DNA from: Lamellibrachia satsuma
Lineage: Eukaryota > Annelida > Polychaeta > Sabellida > Siboglinidae
DNA length: 64,000 nt
Direction: 5' to 3'
Assembly (NCBI GenBank): GCA_033239005.1
Contig: BSQZ01000022.1
Coordinates: forward strand, 5,567,501 to 5,631,500
Position numbers and translations under genes: made by a program. Positions 11,968 through 22,842 of this stretch are shown one piece after another; position 1 is the first letter of the stretch, and the number at the start of each line of letters is the position of its first letter. The notes beneath the pieces were generated by a model. It searched no databases. It was given only the letters and a program-made list of their open reading frames with translations, and was not told the origin of the DNA.

Positions 11968-12572
11968 TAACCTCGTTGTATGGCTGAGCCTATTCCGTAC
12001 ACAGCTGTTTGACTTCGTTGTGTGGCTGAACCTATTCCGTATACAGCTGTTTAACCTCGTTGTGTGGCTGAACCTATTCCGTATACAGCTGTTTAACCTC
12101 ATTGTGTGGCTGAATCTATTCCGTATACAGGTGTTTAACCTCGTTGTGTGGTTGAACCTATTCCGTATACAGCTGTTTAACCTCGTTGTGTGGTTGAACC
12201 TATTCCGTATACAGCTGTTTAACCTCGTTGTGTGGCTGAACCTATTCCGTATACAGCTGTTTGACCTCGTTGTGTGGCTGAATCTATTCCGTATACAGCT
12301 GTTTAACCTCGATATGTGGCTGAAACTATTCCGTATACAGCTGTTAAACCTCGTTGTGTGGCTGAAACTATTCCGTATACAGCTGTTTAACCTCGTTGTG
12401 TGTCTGAACCTATTCCGTATACAGCTGTTTAACCTCGTTGTGTGGCTGAACCTATTCCGTATACAGCTGTTTAACCTCGTTGTGTGGCTGAACCTATTCC
12501 GTATACAGCTGTTTAACCTCGTTGTGTTGCTGAATCTATTCCGTATACAGCTGTTTAACCTTGTTGTGTCCA
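11968..12572. repeat. 42-bp minisatellite, about 14 copies
   Basis: Unit cctattccgtatacagctgt then ttaacctcgttgtgtggctgaa. The unit is 14 codons, so a minus-strand frame (ATG at 12573) stays open through this array and the adjacent 9-bp array for 299 codons. Confidence 0.98.
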
Positions 12573-13366
<794 letters not shown>

Positions 13367-13425
13367 GTACATGAGGTCAACATTTTCTTTCTGCACATCT
13401 GCCAATATAACACATCTCCCACTAA

Positions 13426-13445
13426 CTGTCCGTCTCTTCCTGTAG
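13426..13445 (+). other. probable 3' splice site before the receptor CDS
   Basis: A pyrimidine-rich run ending in tcttcctgtag directly precedes ggtacgagcgac and lies 17 nt upstream of the chosen ATG. It implies at least one upstream exon that is probably non-coding, because the in-frame sequence further up is the AT microsatellite. Confidence 0.6.
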
Positions 13446-13462
13446 GGTACGAGCGACGAACG

Positions 13463-15028
13463 ATGTCGACCCTTTCCGACGTCAACAACACTACCGTCAA
13501 CACGACAGCGAGGTGTGACGTCTCGTTCGACGCCGGCCGAATGCTGCGGGCCACGTTCCTCGCGTCGGTGGCAATGCTTGTCGTCTTCACCCTCGTCGTC
13601 ATTGTCGGCAACAGCCTCGTCGTCATTGCCGTGTTCACGTCCCGCAAACTGCGGACGACGACCAACAACTTCATCGTGTCGTTGGCGTGCGCCGACCTGC
13701 TCGTCGGCGTCATGGTGCTGCCGCTGTCCGGCGCCAACGAGGTACTCAGCTTCTGGCCGTTCGGGAAGCCGCTCTGCAGCGTCTGGCTCGCCGTCGACGT
13801 CTGGACCTGCACGGCGTCCATCTTACATCTGTGCGCCATCAGTCTCGACCGCTACCTCGCCATCAGCTACCCGTTCAAGTATCCCTCGCTCATGTCGCCT
13901 CGTCGCTCCCGGATCCTCGTCGCCACCGTCTGGGTCGCCTCCTTCATCATCTGCTTCCCGCCGCTTATCGGGTGGAAGGACGGGGACTCTGGTGCAGTCG
14001 TAGCGTCCGAGAACATCAGGCAAATAGGCGAATACGCTGCTCCAACGAACAGCTCACAACTTAACGCTACACACACGAGACCCTGTGTAGCGTTGCCGCA
14101 GTGCACGCTGACATCCGACCAGGGTTATGTAATATACTCAGCTCTCGGATCGTTCTGGATCCCCATGCTGGTGATGGCGTTTTTCTACTGGAAAATCTAC
14201 CGAACGGCAGTGCGTACGACTGGGGCCATGAAACGAGGGGTGCTTACGAAAAAGATGCACGGTGGGATGCGTGCCTACTCTTCTACTTCGCCTATGTCCG
14301 TGACTCTCCGGATCCACCGCGGAGGGACGGTGCAGAGACCCGCCCCGGACGTCCACTGCCGGGACAAACTGCTCAGCAGCGGTGACTCCGCAACGAATAA
14401 CTATGACACTAAACGTGGAGTGAATTGCACGAACGCAGGACCTGGGTACCACAACATGAAGTACTCTAAGATACACTTGAATCTCAACAATACACCTTCG
14501 AACTGCGATTCTTCTGCGTCGCCGAGCTCTGGGAGCGCAACCAGCACGCCAGACCATCAGGTCTCCCGGCAACCGCGACGGCAGGCCGACGGTGCCAGTC
14601 GGACAGACGAAGACTCGGGCAGCTGCCTATCGACGCCAAATAACGGGCACCGATTAGCCGGCAAGATGAGTTACATCAAAGTGCACTTAAAGAAGATGAA
14701 CAAAGAGAAGAAAGCAGCGAAGACAGTCGGTATCATCGTCGGCTGTTTCATCGTCAGTTGGCTGCCGTTCTTCAGTGTCTACCTCGCAGGCGCCTTCTGC
14801 AGTGACTGCATCAGTCCGATCATGTTCAAAATATTTTTCTGGCTAGGTTACTGCAACTCTGCCATGAATCCGTTCGTTTATGCGTTTTTCTCGCGAGACT
14901 TTCGATTCGCCTTCAAGAGACTCTTGCGCTGCGATTGTCGTCGGCAGCGCAGTCCTCGGCTGTGGCGGTTCAATACGGTCCGCTTACAGGGATCGTCGAC
15001 CAAGAACAGCGAGAGTATATCAGAGTAG
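13463..15028 (+). CDS. octopamine receptor, alpha type (alpha-1-adrenergic-like GPCR)
   Basis: 521-residue class A amine receptor at the plasma membrane, expected to bind octopamine or a related phenolamine and couple to Gq/calcium. The start at 13463 follows the acceptor at 13445; the in-frame extension upstream only reads AT microsatellite. N-terminus with glycosylation sites at N8, N9 and N13. TM1 has GN (49-50), TM2 LACAD (74-78), Asp112 is the amine-binding D3.32, and the DRY motif is 129-131. The ICFPPLIGW segment (163-171) closely resembles insect OAMB-type receptors. TM5 has Ser226 and Ser230 before Pro234. Intracellular loop 3 is very long (about 247-418). TM6 reads SWLPFF (432-437) with Ser where most relatives have Cys. 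NPFVY is 469-473, and Cys490 and Cys492 are palmitoylation candidates. Full length, no frame breaks. Locally much more GC-rich than its surroundings. An alpha-1-adrenoceptor or other amine ligand cannot be excluded. Confidence 0.93.
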   Translation: MSTLSDVNNTTVNTTARCDVSFDAGRMLRATFLASVAMLVVFTLVVIVGNSLVVIAVFTSRKLRTTTNNFIVSLACADLLVGVMVLPLSGANEVLSFWPFGKPLCSVWLAVDVWTCTASILHLCAISLDRYLAISYPFKYPSLMSPRRSRILVATVWVASFIICFPPLIGWKDGDSGAVVASENIRQIGEYAAPTNSSQLNATHTRPCVALPQCTLTSDQGYVIYSALGSFWIPMLVMAFFYWKIYRTAVRTTGAMKRGVLTKKMHGGMRAYSSTSPMSVTLRIHRGGTVQRPAPDVHCRDKLLSSGDSATNNYDTKRGVNCTNAGPGYHNMKYSKIHLNLNNTPSNCDSSASPSSGSATSTPDHQVSRQPRRQADGASRTDEDSGSCLSTPNNGHRLAGKMSYIKVHLKKMNKEKKAAKTVGIIVGCFIVSWLPFFSVYLAGAFCSDCISPIMFKIFFWLGYCNSAMNPFVYAFFSRDFRFAFKRLLRCDCRRQRSPRLWRFNTVRLQGSSTKNSESISE

Positions 15029-16605
15029 CTACAGGATGAACACAAATATGTCGGTTCCCAGGCAACTTATTATAACCTTCTTAGTTTTATTTCATAGTAT
15101 ATGTTCGTTGGTACACATTGGCTTGATATGACGCTTCGTGACTGTCGGGCAGTGATCACGTGCGCCAGACGTCGGCCTCGGGATTGCAGACACATACAGG
15201 GTTGTTTCAAAGAAAAGCCAGGAAGATTTCTTTACTCTGAATGCACCACGAAGGCCTTCTTTTGTGCAAACATTCATAAATGCGAATTATACCAACAACA
15301 CACGATATCGTGAATTTGTATAGCATATTAATTAGTAGAACAAGAATGTCGAAACATGCGCGGATATCTGGACAAATAATCGTTACGTACTGTACAAGTA
15401 CCATGTAACGTACTGTACAAGTACCATGTAACGTACTGTACAAGTACCATGCAACGTACTGTAAAACTACCATGTAAATCAGTTATCTCATAATTATTTG
15501 TTTATGTAATGTAGTAATCTTAATGTGACCGTGATTTTGGAAATTTATAATCAAACTGTGGTGCATAGGAGATTAGTTGCGTTTAAAAAAACGATATTGC
15601 AATATTAGAACACCCTGACACAGCAGGTCAATGAGCCATGTGACATCGTCATATATCCGAATCACGATCGTCTAAGATAATTCGGTTTCTTGCGAAAAGG
15701 ATACTGTGTAAGCTTGATTTATTGTAGTTAATTATATATTATTATTAATGTATTAAATAGTGTGCATTATTGTATATTTATAAGTTATTACAGTGGCGTG
15801 TCTTTATTTGGCGAATTTGTCACTGTAATGTTGACACAACGCCACGAATCGGGCGTCTCGGATGAGTAGTCGTTGACGAATTCGTTCCAGTCTGTTAGAA
15901 ACAGAACGAAAGTTAAAGGAAAACAAAAGTTATGGTTTTGGGCCTATGGACATATAAGAGTTATTGAAACATAACCCTTTGTCACTACAATTAAGAATAT
16001 CACGCCAAGAAAACTTTGTTGAACACACATCATCTCAATTCCATGGACCGCTCCGTATTGTTAACTTACGTCACGAGTGTCAAAGTCAAAAGCAAAATTC
16101 GCTCGCCAAATGAAAATATATTTGTAGACACATATTCCTATTCCTGCCAATAGGATATGGCCATACTGTTTGTGTCCAAACTCAACTTATGTAACATATT
16201 TTTGTCTTTGTTTACCAAACTAGTCCTCTTTCTGAGCAAATAGCACGTTTGTTTGAGACTACGTTGGTTCTCAGGAGTCAATCGACCGGCAAATGACCGG
16301 AATCTCCCACTTTTAGAATAGATTCTGAGTTAACGACTGACGAGATATTCTTGATTTTAGTTGCACATGTTTAGTTGCTAATATTTCTTTGCATAGCCCC
16401 CAAACCATAACTTTTGTTTCGTTTTAACGAGAAATGCCAAGCTGTTACTGTATTTGTCATACGTATATGCAGTATTAATATGTGATCGTTATATTGTACA
16501 TTCGAGTTGTTATCAATGAAGTCCTTCTTACAGAATCTTAAAAATATTTAATATTTTACATTCATACGTACCTACATGCATACAATCATACATCTGTACA
16601 CGCGT
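15029..16605. other. 3' flank of the receptor, no further gene
   Basis: AT-rich DNA that presumably starts with the receptor 3' UTR. I did not find a well-placed AATAAA close to the stop. It holds the small 23-bp repeat at 15381-15475. No other gene signal. Confidence 0.45.
15381..15475. repeat. 23-bp repeat, 4 copies
   Basis: Four copies of cgtactgtacaagtaccatgta type. Each contains the near-palindrome gtactgtac/gtac. Confidence 0.93.
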
Positions 16606-16615
16606 ACACACTCAC

Positions 16616-16697
<82 letters not shown>
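16606..16697. repeat. (CA)n microsatellite
   Basis: Near-perfect CA repeat of about 40 or more units, with imperfect acacgtac edges. Confidence 0.97.
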
Positions 16698-16699
<2 letters not shown>

Positions 16700-17014
16700 A
16701 CACACGTACACGCTTACACATGAATACGCGCACAGGTGCACACACGTCACCTAATAGTGACGTCGCAATCACGTTCTGGCTAGGTGAGGACGTCACCTTA
16801 AAATAACATGAATATCACTTTGCTGACCAACGAGTGACGGTCTAATTGCGTCAGATATGTCACGTCTTCACTGGGGACTCTTTCAAGTGAGACGTGGCAC
16901 TAGTCCTTAGAACATGGAGGGTTGTATTCGGCAACGAGGACACAAATGGCTGGAGCCAGCAGAGTTCGACACCAGTGACCGACATTATGATGATGACAAC
17001 GACGACAACAACGG

Positions 17015-17515
17015 TGATGATGAAGGCAACGACGGTGATGATGAAGGAAACGACGGTCATGATGAAGGCAACGACTGTGATGATGAAGGCAACGACTGTG
17101 ATGATGAAGGCAACGACTGTGATGACGAAGGCAACGACTGTGATGATGAAGGCAACGGCGGTGATGATGAAGGCAACGACGGTGATGATGAAGGCAACGA
17201 CGGTGATGATGAAGGCAACGACGGGGATGATGAAGGCAACGACTGTGATGATGAAGGCAACGGCGGTGATGATGAAGGCAACGACGGTGATGATGAAGGC
17301 AACGACGGTGATGATGAAGGCAACGATGGTGATGATGAAGGCAACGACGGTGATGATGAAGGCAACGAATGTGATGATGAAGGCAACGGCGGTGATGATG
17401 AAGACAACGACGGTGATGATGAAGGCAATGACGGTGATGATGAAGGCAACGACTGTGATGATGAAGGCAACCACTGTGATGATGATGGCAACGACGGTGA
17501 TGATGAAGGCAGTGT
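17015..17515. repeat. 21-bp minisatellite, about 23 copies, with an acidic open frame
   Basis: Unit gatgatgaaggcaacgacgg followed by t. In the plus frame starting at the ATG at 16914 it reads DDEGNDG repeats within a 231-codon frame that has non-repeat ends and stops at 17609; an AATAAA lies at 17656-17661. No domain is recognisable, other frames across the array are open too, and no promoter or splice site supports it, so a real acidic protein is possible but unproven. Confidence 0.95.
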
Positions 17516-18345
17516 GGCACATATGAGAGAATCACTGCCGTTTACTTCGACAGAACGAATTGTGTCTGATATCCACGAAAGAGAGCACAAGATTGACTGG
17601 ACTCGATAATAGCGATTGGCCACACTGAAACTTAATGTATATGTTATATGGAGGCAATAAAACACAGGGCGCGGGACATCTCAATCTATCCTGATTCCGG
17701 ACGGCAGCAATCCTTCAAAAGCTACCATTATATTATATCTCTATAATAATGATTTGTTGGCCGAGTTGATGAACCGTATCGCGACGAGTAACCACATCTC
17801 ACACCCAGACACGTAGGGCAGTCCATCAGTGCAACTGTCTTATTCATGTTTCAAAACTGTGGTTAATGTTAATTGTGAACAGTCAGCGTTCTGGGGACGT
17901 CCTTCTGGTTGTGCCGTTCACTTCAACTGACCTCAGCCACTCCAGAGTTCGCTGGCTGCGAAGACGTGTGCCGACTACCTGCATGTCGATGTCGAGGGCT
18001 GTTGTACTATATAACGTGCAATATTTTTGATGTTTATGTCGGCGGGGGATTATGCCTTATGTTTATGTGATCTATCGAGTCGGTTGTCTCGAGCGAGAAT
18101 CGCAAAGCCTCCAGGCGATCCATCGTCATATCGCTTGTGAACACAGAGCTCTCGAGATAAGACACTCTCACAGCCGTTCTCTCGATGACTGCCGTCATGC
18201 GCTCACCAAGCCGGGACAGATCACTTTTACTTCCGCATTCATGGCATACGAATAAAGTGTCAGTGATTTTAAGACGAAAAAACAGTGAACAGGTAAATTG
18301 ACATATTTGAGGATTTCAACAATTATGCTGGTCAGATGCTTACGT
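17516..18345. other. no gene recognised
   Basis: Spacer between the 21-bp and 25-bp arrays. The only signal is AATAAA at 17656-17661. Confidence 0.45.
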
Positions 18346-20460
18346 TCTAATGGCGGCGTGCAGGGGATGTGTGGGCTGTGGCTGACTGGCAGGCAGTGTG
18401 TGGGCGGTGTCTGGGTGGCAGTGTGTGGGCGGTGTCTGGCTGGCAGTGTGTGGGCGGTGGCTGGCTGGCAGTGTGTGGGTGGTGTCTGGCTGGCAGTGTG
18501 TGGGCGGTGGCTGGCTGGCAGTGTGTGGGTGGTGTCTGGCAAGCAGTGTGTGGGCGGTGGTTGGCTGGCAGTGTGTGGGCGGTGTCTGGGTGGCAGTGTG
18601 TGGGCGGTGGCTGGCGGGCAGTGTATGGGCGGTGGTTGGCTGGCAGTGTGTGGGCGGTGGTTGGCTGGCAGTGTGTCGATGGTGGCTGACTGGCAGTGTG
18701 TGGGCGGTGTCTGGCTGGCAGTGTGTGGGTGGTGTCTGGCTAGCAGTGTGTGGGCGGTGGTTGGCTGGCAGTGTGTGGGCGGTGGCTGGCTGGCAGTGTG
18801 TGGGTGGTGTCTGGCTAGCAGTGTGTGGGCGGTGTCTGGGTGGCAGTGTGTGGGCGGTGTCTGGCTAGCAGTGTGTGGGCGGTGGCTGACTGGCAGTGTG
18901 TGGGCGGTGGCTGGCTGGCAGTGTGTGGGCGGTGTCTGGCTGGCAGTGTGTGGGCGGTGTCTGGCTAGCAGTGTGTGGGCGGTGGCTGACTGGCAGTGTG
19001 TGGGCGGTGGCTGGCTGGCAGTGTGTGGGTGGTGTCTGGCTAGCAGTGTGTGGGCGGTGGTTGGCTGGCAGTGTGTGGGCGGTGTCTGGGTGGCAGTGTG
19101 TGGGCGGTGGCTGGCTGGCAGTGTGTGGGTGGTGGTTGGCTGGCAGTGTGTGGGCGGTGGTTGGCTGGCAGTGTGTCGATGGTGGCTGACTGGCAGTGTG
19201 TGGGCGGTGTCTGGCTGGCAGTGTGTGGGCGGTGTTTGGGTGGCAGTGTGTGGGTGGTGTCCGTCTGGCAGCGTGTGGGCGGTGTCTAGGTGACAGTGTG
19301 TGGGCGGTGGTTGGCTGGCAGTGTGTGGGCGGTGTCCGGCTGGCAGCGTGTGGGCGGTGTCTGGGTGACAGTGTGTGGGCGGTGGTTGGCTGGCAGTGTG
19401 TGGGCGGTGTCCGGCTGGCAGGATGTGGGCGGTGGTTGGCTGGCAGTGTGTGGGCGGTGGTTGGCTGGCAGTGTGTCGATGGTGGCTGACTGGCAGTGTG
19501 TGGGCGGTGTCTGGCTGGCAGTGTGTGGGCGGTGTTTGGGTGGCAGTGTGTGGGTGGTGTTCGGCTGGCAGCGTGTGGGCGGTGTCTGGGTGACAGTGTG
19601 TGGGCGGTGGTTGGCTGGCAGTGTGTGGGTGGTGTCCGGCTGGCAGCGTGTGGGCGGTGTCTGGGTGACAGTGTGTGGGCGGTGGTTGGCTGGCAGTGTG
19701 TGGGCGGTGTCCGGCTGGCAGGATGTGGGCGGTGGTTGGCTGGCAGTGTGTGGGCGGTGGTTGGCTGGCAGTGTGTCGATGGTGGCTGACTGGCAGTGTG
19801 TGGGCGGTGTCTGGCTGGCAGTGTGTGGGCGGTGGCTGGCTGGCAGTGTGTTGATGGTGGCTGGCAGGCAGTGTGTGGGTGGTGGCTGGCTGGCAGTGTG
19901 TGGGTGGTGTCTGGCTGGCAGTGTGTGGGTGGTGGCTGACAGGCAGTGTGTGGGCGGTGGTTGGCTCGCAGTGTGTGGGCGGTGGTTGGCTGACAGTGTG
20001 TCGATGGTGGCTGGCAGGCAGTGTGTGGGCGGTGTCTGGCTGGCAGGCAGTGTGTGGGCGGTGGCTGGCTGGCAGTTTGTGGGCGGTGGCTGGCAGGCAG
20101 TGTATGGGCGGTGGCTGGCTGGCAGTGTGTGGGTGGTGTCTGGCTGGCAGTGTGTGGGTGGTGGCTGGCTGTCAGGCAATGTGTGGGTGGTGTCTGGCTG
20201 GCAGTGTGTGGGCTGTGACTTGCAGGCAGTGTGTAGGTGGTGTCTGGCTGGCAGTGTGTGGGTGGTGACTGGCTGGCTGGCACTGTGTGGGTGGTGACTG
20301 GCTGGCAGGCAGTGTTTGGGCGGTGTCTATGTGGCAGTGTTTGGGCGGTGGCTGGCAGGCAGTGTGTGGGTGGTGACTGGCTGGCAGGTAGTGTGTGGGT
20401 GGTGGCTGGCTGGCTGGCAGTGTGTGGGTGGTGACTGGCTGGCAGGCAGTGTGTGGGCGG
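18346..20460. repeat. 25-bp minisatellite, about 85 copies, with higher-order periods
   Basis: Unit ggctggcagtgtgtgggcgg followed by tgtct. Since 25 is not a multiple of three, open frames rotate through all three phases of the unit, giving 300-540 codon artefact frames. A diagnostic variant (gtgtgtcgatggtgg) starts at 18671, 19171, 19471 and 19771, spacings of 500, 300 and 300 bp, so blocks of 12 units have been copied. Units after about 20040 are more irregular, with ggctggctggcaggcag expansions. Confidence 0.98.
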
Positions 20461-20524
20461 AAGGATCCCTGCGTATGTAGACAAATTGTCTTGTTTGGGG
20501 TAACGGGTGACGCGGAGTATCTCC

Positions 20525-20690
20525 TACGTTGATTTTCTCGAAAATTAATGGTAGGATTTGACGAAAACTCTGCCACTGGTCAGTGACACGATATTCAACA
20601 AGTTGTGTTATTATGATCAATCCGAATCGTTATTTTGCGTGCGGACTATAACGTACTAACACGGTGGCCTACGGAGAAAAATCAAATAGT
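20525..20690 (+). repeat. dispersed repeat family A, copy 2
   Basis: Homologous to 8060-8225 in the same orientation. It lies about 65 bp after the end of the 25-bp array, just as copy 1 follows the 14-bp array. Confidence 0.75.
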
Positions 20691-22149
20691 GATCTGTCCA
20701 CAGTTTACTCAGTCAGTGGGGCTTAATGTTGTGTTAAATGCATAAATAAATGCGTTTTTAGCGGTACGAAAATAGCTGCATAGATTGAAACTTCGTCAGT
20801 GTCCTCCACTGGACCATCTGGCGTCATTCACTTTTTCGTTGAATTGTAAGATAATATAACTTTATTCAGTGCACACGCACGAACGCATGCAAGCACACAT
20901 GCACGCAATGAAGATGGTCCGTGTCTCTAACAAACAATTGCCTCCTTTAAAGTGTATATATCTACTACAATAGTTTTAATGTAGTTGCTGAGTAGAAAGC
21001 GCTTTTAAGTTATTGTTTTTATTGAAAAACTGCCTGGTTGTATGAAGTATTCAGGACATTTGCAAATAGAGACAATATAATAGATCATGACTTTGTTGAC
21101 TGCGGTTGGAATAAGCGCCCTATGCGCTAAAGAAGGTACAAAGTCTGAATGTCTTTTATAATAAAATCATGTTATATAGTATATTCTATGTGATATATTA
21201 TACTTTAGTTAGACAGTATACTCTATGTTATATAGTATACTCTGTTATATATCATACGCTATGTTATATATAGTACACTATAATATGTTATATAGTATAC
21301 TCTACGTTATATAGTCTATTCTATCACAGTATATATACTCTAACATGTTGACCGCCCAAATGTGTTTTAATGAATCACAATTATAAAACATAATATGACT
21401 GTTATTTATTTATGCAATGCAAACATGATATTCGAGTATAACATTCAAATTAACCATGTATACGATGTAACATGATTGTGTGTAACATGATTGTGTGTAA
21501 CATGATTGTGTGGGTGATCAGACGGAGTAGTTGTAAATGGAAGCAATAAGACTCTTTATCTTAGCATCATAATATTTACATGAAGCGATAATTCAGTAGA
21601 GAGAGACCAAATATGTAAGAATGTGTGCAAAAATAAAAGACGATTCTTGTAATATGGAACAGCACCAAGTGCGGGAGGTTATTTTTTACACATAAACACG
21701 AGATAACCTTGGATTGACCTCTAACAGTTTTTTCTGTCCTTGAGAACAAGTAGGTTCAGACGCAACGCGTTGGTCCCATTGAAACGGCTCACTGGCCCTG
21801 CGTCACGATTACTGGACTGTCATAGTTGAGTAATTACTTCCGGTCTCTTGGCGAGTTTCTAAGTCATTGTAACTGCGACCATTGCTGCGATTTCTTCACG
21901 AAAGGTTGATGCGTTTTGTTATAGCCGGTGATCCTTCGTCAGATAAAACAAAATATGCATTAAACGTACTAATCTAGGCTAGCCAAACATTATGCTCGGT
22001 TGCACACTTCACTTGGTGACGTCAGCGTAGAAGCGCGAATATTGTTATAATCTCTTCAGGCAAGGTTGACGCATTTTGTCGTTTTGCCTTTCCGAAGCCT
22101 GTGCAATTTCGTTCAGTCCAGTTTGATCGTATTTCGACTGAGACACAAC
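20691..22149. other. no gene recognised; AT-rich
   Basis: Holds an irregular tatatagtatactctatgtt-type stretch at about 21170-21345 and three copies of gtaacatgattgtgt at about 21467-21517. No coding signal. Confidence 0.5.
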
Positions 22150-22376
22150 GGCGGCGGGTCAGTCTTACCTGGTCTAGGAGCGGCGGGTCAGTCTTACCTG
22201 GTCTAAGAGCGGCGGGTCAGTCTTACCTGGTCTAGGAGCGGCGGGTCAGTCTTACCTGGTCTAGGAGCGGCGTGTCAGTCTTACCTGGTCTAGGAGCGGC
22301 GGATCAGTCTTACCTGGTCTAGGAGCGGCGGGTCAGTCTTACCTGGTCTAGGAGCGGCGGGTCAGTCTTACCTGGT
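22150..22376. repeat. 29-bp minisatellite, 8 copies, carrying splice-like signals
   Basis: Unit ggcgggtcagtcttacctgg followed by tctaggagc. On the minus strand each unit reads ctagaccag|gtaagactgac, so it holds a perfect 5' splice consensus CAG|GTAAGA, a CTGAC branch-like motif and a pyrimidine-rich stretch ending in CTAG. Confidence 0.96.
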
Positions 22377-22842
22377 CAGTGGCAATGCTATGGGAAGTGA
22401 ACTATCTCTCAGGGGGAGTAAATGTGAAACCTCTCGTGAAATTAAAAAGAGTAATGGTCTATATCGATAATAATAATAATTATTATTATTATTGCTAATT
22501 TGTTTAGTAACTGTACTGTAAAACATGTAAGCTGGGAAAGAGCAAGAGCTAGCACAAGTCACCGTGCTCAATATCCACAAGGAATATAAACGTATAAATC
22601 AATTTGCCGTCAAGTGTATTGCTAATCGTTACCAGGTACTATTTTCTATTCTTAGCAACTAGACGTGCAGGTTGTTTTTCTGTGCTGTTTTCATTCCGTT
22701 TATTCTTTCTTAAGTCTAATAAATCAAAAGAACCGCTGTGACTTGTAATAAACAGCAACGTTGCGTGCGCATTTATCACATTCCTGTCACGTGTCGACAT
22801 TAATACATTAATTTGAGTCTGAGGCGTAAAATATTGATGAGA
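22377..22842. other. no gene recognised
   Basis: Contains a short (AAT/ATT) run at 22468-22492. A minus-strand open frame (22368-22580) runs into the first CAG|GTAAGA of the 29-bp array but has no recognisable content. Confidence 0.4.

Noticed and set aside
18298..20484. Frames of 330-540 codons rich in Trp/Cys/Gly (plus) or Thr/His/Pro (minus)
   Set aside because: Readings of the 25-bp array that rotate through the phases of the unit; no non-repeat domain.
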